From assembly GCF_001540865.1 (NCBI RefSeq), contig NC_033629.1, positions 1,697,490 through 1,761,489 on the forward strand: a stretch of DNA of 64,000 nt, in the 5' to 3' direction. This DNA is from Ananas comosus (lineage: Eukaryota > Streptophyta > Magnoliopsida > Poales > Bromeliaceae). A program made the translations under genes and the position numbers. Shown in pieces: positions 25,087-36,236 of the stretch. Under the pieces are notes generated by a model. That model did not search any database and was not told where the DNA came from. It saw nothing but the letters and a program-made list of their open reading frames with translations. Each line of letters begins with the position of its first letter. Positions within the stretch are counted from its first letter, which is position 1.

Positions 25087-25822
25087 ATTTCACTGGCCAG
25101 AATAGGTTTTACTTCCCTCAAAGACTAGGCTGCTTAAGAATTGGTTATTTTGGGAAACCCAAAACATACATACATAGGCACAAAACCATGCATGTAAAAT
25201 GACGTGTCGTTGTGATGCTTGAATTTGGTGATGACATTCTCCTGTTGTACTGGAAACAGGTATTGTGTGACAAGGACCGGTCCCTGAAAAAGGTAGTTAC
25301 CCTTGGTTTGACTTTTCTTTCTTTTTTCAATAGACCGTCGATCCCAAAACGTTAATTCAGGCGAAAACGAAGTTTATGTTTGTTGTCCTCAACTCAACAG
25401 GCTCCTGGAGTGGAAAATCTAGAGAGGAGGATTTTAGAAGTCAATAGGAAGAGGGTTAAAGTTGTGAAACCTGGTTCTAAAACTTCTTTCCCGACTACTG
25501 AAGTACGGGGTACCTACGCGCCTCCTTTCCATGTAAGTTTCCCGAATCCTATTGAAAAGTTATACAACTTCAAAATTTAGCTCGAAAAGGTGCTTCAAAG
25601 TGGTATCGAATGGTGATGATTACATCGTTGGGTTGGGTTTTGCAGATTGAGCTGTATCGGAATGACCAGCACCGCTTCAAGATTGTAGTGGACGGTGAGA
25701 ACGAAGTGGACTTGATGGTGCCGACCCGGCACATGCGGGACGTTATTGTTCTCGTTATAAGAGGCTTTGCGCAGAGATTCAACAGCACCTCTCTGAATTC
25801 CCTTCTCAAGATAGAAACATGA
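11722..25822 (+). CDS. AIR9: AIR9, microtubule-associated LRR/A9-repeat protein
   Basis: Encodes a 1678-residue homologue of Arabidopsis AIR9 (about 1.7 k residues), which binds cortical microtubules and marks the preprophase band and cortical division site. Coding exons: 11722-12465, 12903-12968, 13501-13566, 13707-13778, 13862-13927, 14031-14093, 14193-14258, 14448-14547, 15247-15348, 15978-16201, 16299-16413, 17334-17454, 17583-17758, 18027-18159, 19023-19123, 19212-19259, 19376-19560, 19691-19808, 19903-20030, 20157-20325, 20752-20870, 21036-21204, 21417-21501, 21583-21656, 21739-21858, 22461-22653, 22747-22868, 22960-23167, 23294-23367, 23579-23717, 23798-23979, 24281-24436, 24578-24709, 24814-24872, 25260-25292, 25401-25532, 25646-25822. 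Residues 1-248 are Ser/Lys/Arg-rich and basic (the probable microtubule-binding part). About 249-415 are leucine-rich repeats, about 449-1545 are eleven A9 repeats with recurring GxxxEG, YxGGxEG, W and TPxRxDG motifs, and the rest is a conserved C-terminal domain. All introns are GT-AG and the frame never breaks. The ATG at 11722 is the first in frame after the leader intron. Confidence 0.95.
14139..14172. repeat. (CT)n microsatellite in AIR9 intron
   Basis: An uninterrupted CT run just before a 3' splice site. Comparable runs lie in later AIR9 introns at about 18760-18789 and 25044-25083. They sit on the coding strand and could act as extended pyrimidine tracts, but are more likely neutral. 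Confidence 0.85.
19628..19694 (+). repeat. Tandemly duplicated 3' splice site in AIR9
   Basis: A 30-bp block (T7-GGGTTGTCATC-T6-AGGCAT) occurs twice, at 19628-19657 and 19665-19694, with a 37-bp period. Each copy contains the polypyrimidine tract, the AG and the first coding bases. Only the second AG (exon from 19691) keeps the frame; splicing to the first (exon from 19654) gives GCA TGA at once. Confidence 0.85.
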
Positions 25823-26160
25823 CACCCTGACATTTAGTTTTATATGTATACTTGCCCTGGGCAGTTGGAAGGAATTCTTTGATGCTGGTGCACTGATTAT
25901 TGTTTGATTGAGAGCAAATGCATGTTTAATAGGCTAAAAATCTAGGGTTTCGGTGTGGTGTGGCTTGTATATTTTCGTATTGACACATTGCGCGCTGCTT
26001 TACGGCTTTGTTTTTCAGCTCGGTTATCTTTCCATACCAGCCGGTTTGCTAGCTTTGAATGATGTTGTATAAATTAGGCTTTCTTTGTATTTGAATGTTG
26101 TAAAATGTACAGGATGTAATGATGATATACATGTATTCAGAGATGTACGCGTATATATTT
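25823..26160 (+). other. Probable AIR9 3' untranslated region
   Basis: T-rich sequence with TTGTAT and TGTAA-type blocks (about 26065-26125), as in plant polyadenylation regions. The cleavage site is inferred. 26160-26536 is AT-rich, with an AAT microsatellite (about 26436-26457) and a GCAC/CACA run (about 26490-26522), and probably holds the 3' end of the transporter gene on the other strand. Confidence 0.4.
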
Positions 26161-26536
26161 ATTCTGCCAGTTGGGTTTCAGAAAGTACAATTAAAAATTA
26201 GGAAAACTTCAATAAATACAGCTAAACTTCAATAATAAATACAGCTTAACTTCAATAATAGATACAGCAGCTTAACTTTCAATAATAATCAATTTGACGC
26301 AATATATAGTAATATACAAAGCACACCACCAAGTCCCAACATTGACCATAACTTAAACAACCACCTAATGCTCACTTAAACGTGAACGAACATAAACGTT
26401 TTAGAAAACACAGCCCTAATTAATTAACCCCAAAAATAATAATAATAATAATAATAATTTAAGATTTAACCCTCTATCCCAACAATTACACGCAAGCACG
26501 CACGCACGCACGCACACACACGGGTTACTGACTAGT

Positions 26537-29500
26537 TTACTTGTCTCCTCCAATGTGACTTGCATCCGCCAACCCCACGCCCTCTTCCAACGCCTTAGCC
26601 TTGCCGTCGTTGCGGCTCCTCTCGGCGGCCTTGGCGGTGTCGTAGGACGCGTGGAGCCCCACGAAAAGGTAGTACAGCAGCAGGAAGGCGCTCCATATCC
26701 CGAACCGCATGAACGACTTGCTGTCGATGGAGCCGAGCAGGAACACGTTGATGGCGATCGACGCCGACGGCAGCCACGGCACCAGCGGCACCCCCCACAG
26801 CTTCGGCTGCCTGGCCTTGGGCACGAACGCCGCGAGGTACAGCGTCGCCAGGAACCACACCGGCACCGTCACCACGTACGCGACCCACCCCTTCGCCTTC
26901 GCGCTCACCCCCCAGTACGTGGCCGTCGCGATCGACGACGCCAGGATGAGCACGAGGCACGCGGCGAGCTTGCTCCGGTTGGCGTCGGACGTCTCCCCCG
27001 CGACGTAGTAGCGGCGGACGAGCAGCGCGAGCGCGACGACCATGAAGATGAAGAGCGTGGAGATGGAGAGGAGGTTGGAGAGGATGCCGAGGTCGGTGAA
27101 GAAGGCGATGACGGCGGTGGCGACGAGCATGACGATGGTGGCGTTGACGGGGGTCCCCGTGCGCGGGTGCACCTGCGCCAGCCACGGCGGCATCATGTGC
27201 GTCCGCGCGATGTGCGTCAGGTACCGCGCCTGCCCCACGGCCGACACCAGCAGCACCGTCGTCATGCCCTTGAGCGCGCCGAACGCCACGATGTACTTGG
27301 CCCAGTTCATGCCCACCTTCTGGAACGCCACCGAGAACGGCGCGTCCTTGTCGATCTGCCCGTACGGCTGCATCATGCACAGCGTCAGCGCCAGGATGCA
27401 GTAGGCCGCGGTCGTGATCGTCATCGCGCCCACCAGCCCGACGGGGATGTCCTTGGCCGGGTTCTTCGTCTCCTCGGCCATGGTGGACACCGCGTCGAAC
27501 CCCACGTAGGCGAAGAAGAGCACGGCGGCGGAGGCGAAGATGCCGCGGGGCCCGTAGGGGGTGAAGGGGGACAGGTTGTGGGTGTCGGCCTTGGTGAGGC
27601 CCGCGACGATGATGAAGAGGATGACGACGAGGTGGATGATGGAGGCGATGTAGTTGAAGCGGGAGCTGCCCTTGGTGCTGAGCGAGGCCGCGATGCAGAC
27701 GATGGCGATCACCACCACCGCGATCGGGTCCAGCTGGTTGTAGTCCGCTGCCAGCGAGTGCGCGTGGATGCGGAAGTCCGCGGGCTGGTGGTTGAGCAGC
27801 GTCGCGAAGTAGGACGTCCAGGACCGGGCCACCGCCGCGCCGCCGATCACGTACTCCAGCAGGATGTTGCCCGCCGCGATGAACGCCACGAAGTCGCCGA
27901 GCTCGACCCGCAGGTACGCGAAGGAGCCGCCTGTTTTAACCGAGATACACAACCCCCTGCGAGTTAGTACTAATGCATGCTAATGCCATGCCTCCAGAAT
28001 AATACATGCACGCGTGAGGTTTCAAAACTTGTCTTTGGCTAAAGTTATTAATAGAATACCAAAACCCGCTTGAATCACGCGAAGTGTATATAATATTGAA
28101 CCAAACACAACCAACCAACAAAATATTTTACTGAAAGACCAGAGCAAGCGACAAACGGCTTGGTGGTTGGTACCTGAAATTTCAAGTTCGAATCCTAGTT
28201 GATTCATATTTGGCTATAGTTAAATTTATCTCTAAATGAAATAAACGAAGCGGGTAACATGCTACCTATCTCTCTCAAAAAAAATACTGAAAGAAAATGA
28301 ACAATCTACAACGAAAATAGTAAGCTATTTTCCCTAATTAATTAGGACGTACGTGAGAAATTTGTCAACAAGTCGTTTACTTACTGATCAAACAGAAGCT
28401 CTTTATCCCCGAAGTAACTACTAGTCTGTTGATAGCTAAACTACCTGCCATATTTTTCCTTGTAATAAAATTTATGTAGAATTTAATATAATATTATCGG
28501 TAGTTTTTAGATTAGACATAGAGTCCGGTAACTATACTGTTATGAGTACGATCGGCTTTATACTCATAAGTAGTTTTCGATGATAAAATTTTCGAATTGA
28601 AGATCCATACCATTAAATATTATCTAGAATATTTAAAACTTTTAGAAATAAAATTTTATAATTTTTTGATATTATTTATCTTACGATTAAAAAATCTCAA
28701 AATTGATAATTTTTAATAGTCAATATGAAATGCTTGCTAGTTTACCGGTATAGAAAAATTGAAATCGCTTGACTTTTTTATAGAAAATTTTATTGACTAT
28801 CTAAATAAAGATCAATAACTCTGATCTTAAATTGAAGGATCCGATCATCCTTTTTAGGACGTCGTCCGCTCAACTCTGATCTTATTATGATTTCAAAAAA
28901 TTACGAAATTTATTTTTAGAAGTTTCAAATACTTTAAATTATATTTAACGGAGTGGATCGTCGAAAGTTTTATTATCGAAAACAACTTATGAATACCAAG
29001 GGCTCTATATTCATAAAAGTTGGATTAGAATACTTTTAAAAACACTAAATTTTAAATATTTCCACGTTATTTTCAATATTGAAACATTCGAATCAAAATC
29101 ATTTCCATATTATTTTAAGACTATTTTAACAATAGCTAAATTATATAAAAAAAATCATGAAATCTAATTTTTAACAAAATTACGACTCGTAGATCTGTAT
29201 TTAATAATAACAATCATCAATCAATTCGAATCTTCGATCATTTGAAAAAAAAAAAAAACAGAAGAAAATATTAAAAACTTTAGAGATGACTAGTCCAATA
29301 GGAAAAAGCTAGAATTCCTATTCGGCAACGTGTACTTAACGGATACGATGTGATGGATCCAATCCTTTCCGAGTTTTCAGTTGAGAGAGAGGATGTGTGA
29401 ACATGATGACGCATCCCCAAAGTCAAAGTCTCTACGCTGAAGTGCGACTCAATGAACAACATGGGAGGAGACTTATCAAGTAGACTTTTCGACCAATCCA

Positions 29501-31394
29501 ACGACGCCATTATGTCGGTAAAAAGTATACGAAATTCACATGAACTATGAATCTTTTTAAAGTTACTATCCAACTTTTTAAACTCTTAATTTTATAATTT
29601 AATCTTTTAATTTATTTGATTTGAATCCGTTAATAATATTTTGATTTCAAATTTTATACTAATTACTTATTTTAATAAATTTATAATTACAAAAGTTATA
29701 TAAATCTGTAACGACAAACGACGCACTTAAATTTTGAAGCTAAAGTATCATTGATAGTCTGAAACCAAACAAATCGAAAAATTTGATATCTGACTCAAAA
29801 CGATACATAATTAGGTAGTCTCTTTTATATTTATAATATACGAGCATGTCTGAATTTTTATATCACCACTTAAAACTCATATTTTTTTTTATTTTTTAAA
29901 AAATGTTTGCATATTAGAAAGTTGGTTTGAATTAAATGATTCTTCCAAAGCATTATTTCCGTGTTCATAGGGAAGGTCTTATACGGTAAAACTATAGAGA
30001 ACTTACTTGAAGTAAGATTTTTTTTTTTGATTTAAAATATTCACATCTTTAAAAATTTAAATTTTAATAACTAATCATTAAAGTCGTTGGATTTGAATTA
30101 TTTTGAACTTTAGTTGAAGCCATCAAAATAAAAAACATATCTAAATTTTGAACTTCAAAAAATCATCTAATTGTTCGAATTAATCTAATGAAAAAATTAT
30201 TAAATAGTAAAAGTTCAAACGAAACTAATAAAACAAATTAACAGATCCACAACTGATTAAAGGGCAAAAGTGTAAAAAACTCGCAGATAGTCGTTATACT
30301 ATACTCAACTTTAGTCAATATATATATTTTTTGTTTAAAAAATATTTTAACTATCGACGTATCATAAGCATGTATTTATATTTATTTACTATTAAAAAAG
30401 CAAAAAGCAATCAATATCTTTAAGACGACTATTATTTTATTTACTATTAAAAAAAAAGTAATCAATATCTTAAGACGACGATTATTTTATACATATGATG
30501 CATGGATAGAGTTAAGTTCTCTATCTAAAAAAGATCAAATAGATCAAGAGTGCAACACATATATATCAATTAAACGAAAACAAAAAGTCACCACTAAAAT
30601 AAAATCACAGTGACAATCAAATCATTCAATTCAATCACTCCATTATGGATCGTTTTAATCGAGATATGTGGAGAAAAAAAGCAAAGGGTGATGAGGATTG
30701 TTGAATATACAATATAAAATATTTCTAACAAAAGATTTTGAATTCGAATTTCACCGCTTCCTAATATGTTTTAAGTATATGTCTTGAATTTGTTAATAAA
30801 TTTCGAAGGGTATTGAGTATGAAATATATAAAAAAATAGATCTGTGATGGTTTAGATTTTTGAAGAGAAACGATCGCTTAGTAGTAGAATTGAAAGAAGA
30901 ATATAAAAATTGAAGGCGATCGAGGAGAAGAAGCATGAGTTGGAGGTGGTGGGTGGGTGGGTGGTACCTGCGACGGGGATTTCGACGGCGAACTCGGTGT
31001 AGCAGAAGACGGAGAGCATGGCGGAGACGCCGGAGACGACGTAGGAGAGGACGACGGCGGGGCCGACGACTTCGTTGGCCTCCTGGCCGGTGAGGACGAA
31101 GATGCCGGCGCCGATGACGGCGCCGATGCCGAAGAAGATGAGGTCGAACCACGTGAGGGTCTTCTTCATCTCGTGCCCGCTCCGCGCCCGCACCTCGTGC
31201 ATCTCCTCGCTCTCCGCCGACCTCGTCACGATCCGGTCCCGCAGCCTCCGCCCCGTCTCCCCCAGCGCCCTCCCGTAGCTCCCCCAGCTCTCGAACGACT
31301 CCTCCGGGAGAAAATCCCCCTTCGAGCACCCGCACCCCCTCCTCCTCCCCTCCCCCTTCCTCCCCACGCCTCCCCCATCGACCACCTCGCCCAT
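26537..31394 (-). CDS. CAT: Cationic amino acid transporter (CAT1/5/8 type)
   Basis: A plasma-membrane importer of basic amino acids in the APC superfamily. Two exons, 30968-31394 and 26537-27930, join G/GC across a GT-AG intron of 3037 bp to give 606 residues, close to the 570-600 usual for this clade. After a hydrophilic N-terminus, the first membrane segment carries FFGIGAVIGAGIFVLTG at about residue 90, and the splice junction falls inside the conserved EIPVAGGSFAYLRVELGDF. Next come GYDAVS/FDAVSTMAEE-type and NP(A/Q)KDIP motifs, about 14 hydrophobic segments in all, and the C-terminal permease domain (GVPLVPWLPS, YYLFVGLHASYD). Third codon positions are almost all G or C, unlike AIR9 next door. 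The two genes are convergent (tail to tail, about 700 bp apart). A GAGA/CT run at 31411-31440 lies in the leader. Confidence 0.95.
28139..28284 (+). mobile_element. tRNA-derived SINE, copy 1 (intronic)
   Basis: 146 bp flanked by an exact 10-bp duplication TACTGAAAGA (28129-28138 and 28285-28294). The head has an A-box-like block (GAGCAAGCGACAAACGG) and a B box AGTTCGAATCC at 28185-28195, as in RNA polymerase III promoters. The body ends GAAGCGGGTAACATGCTACC, then a CT-rich stretch and an A-tract. It sits on the strand opposite to CAT transcription. The tail is shared with the LINE at 7067-9697. Confidence 0.9.
28516..29030. mobile_element. Long-arm foldback element, copy 1 (CAT intron)
   Basis: About 510 bp. 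The left arm (ATACTCATAAGTAGTTTTCG...) and the right arm (complement of TTCATAAGTTGTTTTCGATA) are imperfect inverted repeats of about 150 bp each. The family recurs, inverted, at 52675-53160 with the shared core GGATCC(t/g)(a/t)TC...GATCAATAACTC. It is non-coding. Exact ends and duplication were not resolved. Confidence 0.65.
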
Positions 31395-31640
31395 CCCTCT
31401 ACTCTCAACAATCGATCTCTCTCTCTCTCTCTCTCTCTCAATCTCTCTCGATCTCTCTCGATCTCGCTAATGGAGGAGGAGGACGAGGACGATGATGGGG
31501 ACTAGGGTTTTATTTGGAGATATTTTGTTAGGGGGTGTGGGATCGATCGATGGGTGGTTACACGAGGGCGTTAGGGTTAAGAGAGTCGGAGATGAATGAG
31601 GGGGGTTTAGATATATATATATATATATACATCTACATAA
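31395..31640 (-). promoter_or_regulatory. CAT leader and promoter region
   Basis: Upstream of the CAT start codon the minus strand carries a GA-repeat (complement of the CT run at 31411-31440), a GGA/GAG-rich stretch, and (AT)n at about 31611-31628 that could serve as a TATA region. Start sites are not visible, so the extent is approximate. Confidence 0.35.
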
Positions 31641-33434
31641 GAGTGAGACAACGCTACAACCTCGGCGTGCTACGGAGAGCTTCACAGTGTTTGGCTCCTG
31701 TTACGGTAACTAATCCGGTAAAGTTACCGCCCACATCTGTGGTGTGGGAACGATCGATTCAGTATATTTATCCACCTATGCGGTAAGATTACCGCCCTAA
31801 GCTCGAGCCCGTGTGAATGCTTTTATCCATATTTATTTATTCAGCCGACGACGAGTGTTCAAAGAATTAATTTGGGCGAACGAATCAGATCAGATTCATC
31901 GGATCTGATTCTCTATTTGTAAATTATTAATTATTTCTAATTAAAATTCATGTGACATAATAATTTATTTACTACTTACTACTAGTAAATTTAGAGTTAA
32001 CATTTATAAGATTGATTGTACTGAATTAACATCTACTTCTTAATTTTAAAATTTTCAGTGATTATGAAAAAAAAAAAGAAGAATAAAAATACTCCGTCCG
32101 ACTGTTTTGTTAATCGTTCTTGTTATTATTATTATAACTATCATTTTACTTGTAATAAATTACTTTTCTCAGCAAATTATTTAATTAAAGTCCTTTAAAA
32201 ATCAACATGTTAGTGAAACATTACGAAATATGTATATCGAGACAAGTATATTTGAAAGAGCGGCCGAGCACGAAAAATTCCAAATGAAAACAAACAAATT
32301 AAAATTCGACTAATGATTCGAAAATAGTCGGCTTAGCTTTAATTACCTGTCAAATATGTTGTGCTATGCGCACCACGTAGCATACCCCGAAGAAATATAT
32401 TGGTCTTAAATCTTAATTAATTAGAGCGTGTTTGTTCCACCTAAAGTGATTTGTTCCAATATAAAAATTTCACTTTGAGAGCTCAACAGGGTTCTGTACA
32501 ATAATTAATGATTTAAAAATCAAATCGAACCAGGCTGATCCAACCGTGACGTAGTCTATAAACCGGTTCGGTTCAACGCTCTGAACCTAGTAAGTTAAAA
32601 AAATATTTTGAGCTATTTGAATTGTGGTTCAATCATTGGACCAGTAAATCGATCTAGTTTTAATCATGACCAGCCTAATTATTTTAATCAAGTTATATTA
32701 AACCCAATGGTTTAAAATCAACTTAATTGATTTTATTTTCTATTTAGCATATATTAATTTTATAAAAAGAGAAAATTGAAAATTTTTACCTACTTTATTT
32801 TGGTATGTAATTTAATATTTTAATAAATTAAGTATAATACTAAAATAATACATATATATATTTATATAATAAAATTAAAAATAATAATTAAATAATTATG
32901 ATGCCGTGCTAACGTCGCTTGTTCAACAGGTCGAACCGGTGACCCTTAGCCTGATAATATTTTTGGATCATTATTTGATTCGATTTTTAAAACGCTGACA
33001 CCAATTTGGAAGTTGCTTAATAAAGACAATATTTTCGAAATAAAATAAACTTCTTTTTTTAGATCATGGAAACTAAAATATTATCAAAAATTCCAAGAAA
33101 AATATTTGCTTAAATAAAACAAAACAGATGCGCAACAGTAACACTCACCCGTGGAATCTCCGCAATAATCGGCGATTAGAGATTCCACCGCGGCGATTTT
33201 TAAGAGCCACGACAAGGGTGTTGTTTATTGTTACGGAATTAACGGATATTGTTATTGATGGATTCATTGCGTGTGCGACCAAAATTTAAATTATTAAATA
33301 AAATTATAGTAAAAGTGGATTTGTAAAATATTAATTTTATAATTAGTTGTTTAATATTCTAATAAATTTCAGTTGAAATTAATTATAAATACAATGTAGA
33401 TAGAGGTTCATATAATTAAAATTATAACAATTCT

Positions 33435-33479
<45 letters not shown>

Positions 33480-34092
33480 AATAAAAGCTCCATCGTTTGA
33501 TATTGTGTTTATTTTTTAAAAAATATTATTTTTTGTAATTTAATATATTGGAAGAAAGATTTTATTTTATTGATTGATTAGCTTATAATGCATCCGACTA
33601 TATTAATTTTTTTGGTTGTCAAGTAAATATTTGGAATGAATAATTGTGATTAATTTACTCTTCCCGTTTGTATTTTTTTTGATATACAAAATTTTATTAA
33701 AAAAAACAAAAGATAACGAATAAGGATTTTTTAAAAAAAATTAGTTGCATAAAACGGAATTGAAGCGTGGCGCTTGGATAATTGGATTCTTAAATTTGGA
33801 CGGACGAGATTCCCCGCTGATCGCGTCGGAATCTCGAGTGGGGCCCATCGGAATCTGGCGCGTAACATCAAGTGGTGTGTGGGGCCCCCTTCATAAAAGG
33901 ATCCTCGCCAAATAAGTAAATACGTAAATATTTATTGCAATTTGGAATATACTTAAATGTTTTTAAATTAACTTCAATTATGATCTCCATGCTTAATTTA
34001 ATTGACCACAACGAGGGTAATTACTTATCATAAATCTGGGCTTACTACCTGATGGTTTAAGTTAAGTACAACCAAAGATGCATTAATAACAT

Positions 34093-34123
<31 letters not shown>

Positions 34124-34978
34124 CATTATTATTTTCCAAGCTTTTACATGGAAATTGTAGTGTGTACTGTGTACATACGCAGTACAAGGAACAGCTATTT
34201 CTCACGTGGTAACAGCTGTGTTATTAAATATTGTCCATGCTTGCAGTTTGAGAAAATCATAAAAATTTACTAATACATTATAAAAAAAATATTTAAAATT
34301 TAGCTTGTTATTATTAGTCTAAACATTCTAGGAAAATTATTAGATTACTTAAACAAATGACCAAATCGATAAATTTTGGATATAAATATCTCACATTTTG
34401 ATAAAACAGAGTATCGATGATGTATTCAGAACAATCTTTGATATTGCGAAAGTAAATGTATTGTATCAAATTATGTTCAGAATTTTTTTTTTTTTTTTGC
34501 TCTCGCAATAATAAAATTTGTTTGGTGTATATCAATTTCCCTAGCTTAATTCTAAATGTGGACAAATGTAAACAGAAAATTGGTGACAGCTATTATTAGT
34601 TATATTTAGAATAAACAACTCTTTTGGTCAACAAAGGAGAGTATCTAAGTTTGAAATTTGAATCCAATTAAATTATACTTTTCAATTCTCCCATTAATAA
34701 AGGAAAAGCAATTCATTATTATGGTCTTCGTTTGGTGCGAGAGAATTAACGAGGATGAGAGAGAAAATCAATTTTAATCTTTTATTTATTTCTATAAAAA
34801 GTTAATACATTTTATATTTTTAGAAATATTGTGCACTTAAGTACAGTATAATTATAACTAGGTTTTCCTACTAGTGCACACTTAATAAAGATTCCATGTG
34901 CATGCCAGTAATGACTATTCCGGTCAAAGCCAACTGTCTCTTTCCTTTTTAATACTTTGGATATTCTTGTGGCCACAG
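31641..34978. other. AT-rich spacer with decayed repeats
   Basis: No coding frame seen. It holds a probable MITE at about 32509-32993, a (TA)n tract at 33438-33473, an ATT microsatellite near 34100-34130 and two GC-richer unique islands (about 33130-33260 and 33770-33900) of unknown role. Confidence 0.5.
32509..32993. mobile_element. Possible MITE with TTTAAAAATC ends
   Basis: The left edge (TTTAAAAATCAAATCGAACC) and the right edge (complement: TTTTAAAAATCGAATCAAAT) are inverted. Both arms then carry an ACCGGTTCG-type block (AAACCGGTTCGG and TCGAACCGGTGA). No clean target duplication found. Confidence 0.4.
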
Positions 34979-34986
34979 ATTGTAAG

Positions 34987-36228
34987 TAGGGCCGGCAAAT
35001 GAGCGAGCCGGCTCGCATTCAACTTGTGTTCGACTTGATATTTGGCTCGCTCGAGCTCGACTTGAAATTAAACGAGCCGAGCTTGAACAAAAAGAAAGAC
35101 GAAATTTATTTCAAGCCGAGCTTGAGTATTACTCGGCTCGTTCGAATTAGGCTCGAAAAGCTCGAATATATATATATATAGTAGTGCTACTATGCTATCG
35201 AAAAAATAAGGGATCCGGTGCTTTCGATTGGACTAATACTATTATTACCTTGTAGGGACCACTCAATCCTAGGGGTATTATTTAATCCTAAAGGGGACCG
35301 CAATCATCCCAACCATACAATTCTTAATCAAATGGTCAAAAATTCGAAAACATCAAATCCTCTATATTTTTGATAGTATAGTAGTTCTATAATATATATA
35401 TATATTAAAAAAATATAAATATAATATATTTTAATTATATATAGGCCGAGTGAATAGTCTGAGTTAGTTAAAATTGGGCCAATGTTGTTGACCTATAAAA
35501 ACAAACCCAATAGACAAATAAAAGAGCAAAATTTCACTAAATTTATACATTTTTTCTTTCTTTCTTTTTTTGAGAGAGCTCTAAATTTTCAATATGTTTC
35601 TCTCTTTCTCTTTTTCTGTCTCTCACCCTAAGTGGCCAAGCCGGAAGCCCTCCAAGTTACCAAGTAACAGCATATGTCCGCCGTTGCCTACCTTGCTATT
35701 AATTGTATGCTTGAAAAAATATATAGAATATTTTTAAAATAAAAAATTATTATTTATATAAAATTTTAATTTTAGTTATATATGATTGGATAGTTTAATC
35801 CAATATTTATCTGTATAATTTATTTATTTTTGACTGCATAAATAAAAATGAATAATATGGAGATTGAATGCGGAAGAAAAGATATGTGAGGCTGAAAAGA
35901 TTAGATATTCAACTCATAATTTTTTTTTTTTTTTCATATTATAATACTATATTTCATATAATTATTTTGTACTTTGAACTATTAGACATATTTTTGTATC
36001 AAATTATAGATAATATTCTATACAAATTAAACTATTGATCGTATAATGTTGAGAATTTCAAGCGGCTCGTTTAGGACTCGAGCTCGCTCGACTCGAAATT
36101 AGGCTCACTCGAGCTCGGCTCGAATTAATTTCAATCCAAGCTTGAGCTTAAATTTAGGCTCGAAATTAATTTCAAGCCGAATTTGAGCCGAGGTAAGCTC
36201 GCTCGAGCTCGTCTCGTTTCCACCCCTA
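34987..36228. mobile_element. hAT-like non-autonomous element (1.24 kb)
   Basis: Starts TAGGGCCGGCAAATGAG and ends with the complement of TAGGGGTGGAAACGAG. It is flanked by an exact 8-bp duplication ATTGTAAG at 34979-34986 and 36229-36236. An 8-bp duplication with a (T/C)AGGG start is typical of hAT elements. Subterminal regions at both ends are packed with short GAGCTCG/CGAGC repeats, as expected of transposase-binding subterminal repeats. There is no transposase frame. A (TA)-flanked MITE (35177-35390) is nested inside it. Confidence 0.85.
35177..35390 (+). mobile_element. MITE in a (TA)n tract, copy 3, nested
   Basis: Starts GTAGTGCTACTATGCTATCG and ends GATAGTATAGTAGTTCTA, with (TA)n on both sides. 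It shares the central CTCAATCCTAGGGG...GGGGACCGC(t/a)ATCAT region with the copy at 5952-6165. It lies inside the hAT-like element and is therefore younger than it. Confidence 0.65.
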
Positions 36229-36236
36229 ATTGTAAG

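Larger units (their letters stand above)
27931..30967 (-). other. 3.0-kb intron of the CAT gene loaded with repeats
   Basis: Donor GCAG/GTACC at 30967 and acceptor AAAACAG ending at 27931. The intron contains a complete SINE (28139-28284), a long-arm foldback element (about 28516-29030) and further AT-rich repeat-like DNA. No exon-like frame is seen inside it. Its AT richness contrasts sharply with the GC-rich exons. Confidence 0.8.

Noticed and set aside
26595..27380. 261-codon frame on the - strand, shifted against CAT
   Set aside because: An out-of-frame reading of the same exon with extreme Arg/His/Ala bias; the transporter frame explains the sequence.
26555..27967. 470-codon open frame on the + strand
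   Set aside because: It is the antisense shadow of the CAT gene's GC-rich second exon. The peptide is an Arg/His/Val-rich low-complexity product with no domain.
28160..28200. tRNA gene
   Set aside because: The A- and B-box-like blocks belong to SINEs with target duplications and A-tails. The cloverleaf is not complete, so these are not functional tRNA genes.
30957..31505. 182-codon + frame and a second 180-codon - frame over CAT exon 1
   Set aside because: Both are shadows of the GC-rich first exon (Asp/Glu/Gly- or Arg-rich). The frame that contains the APC motif is the one kept.
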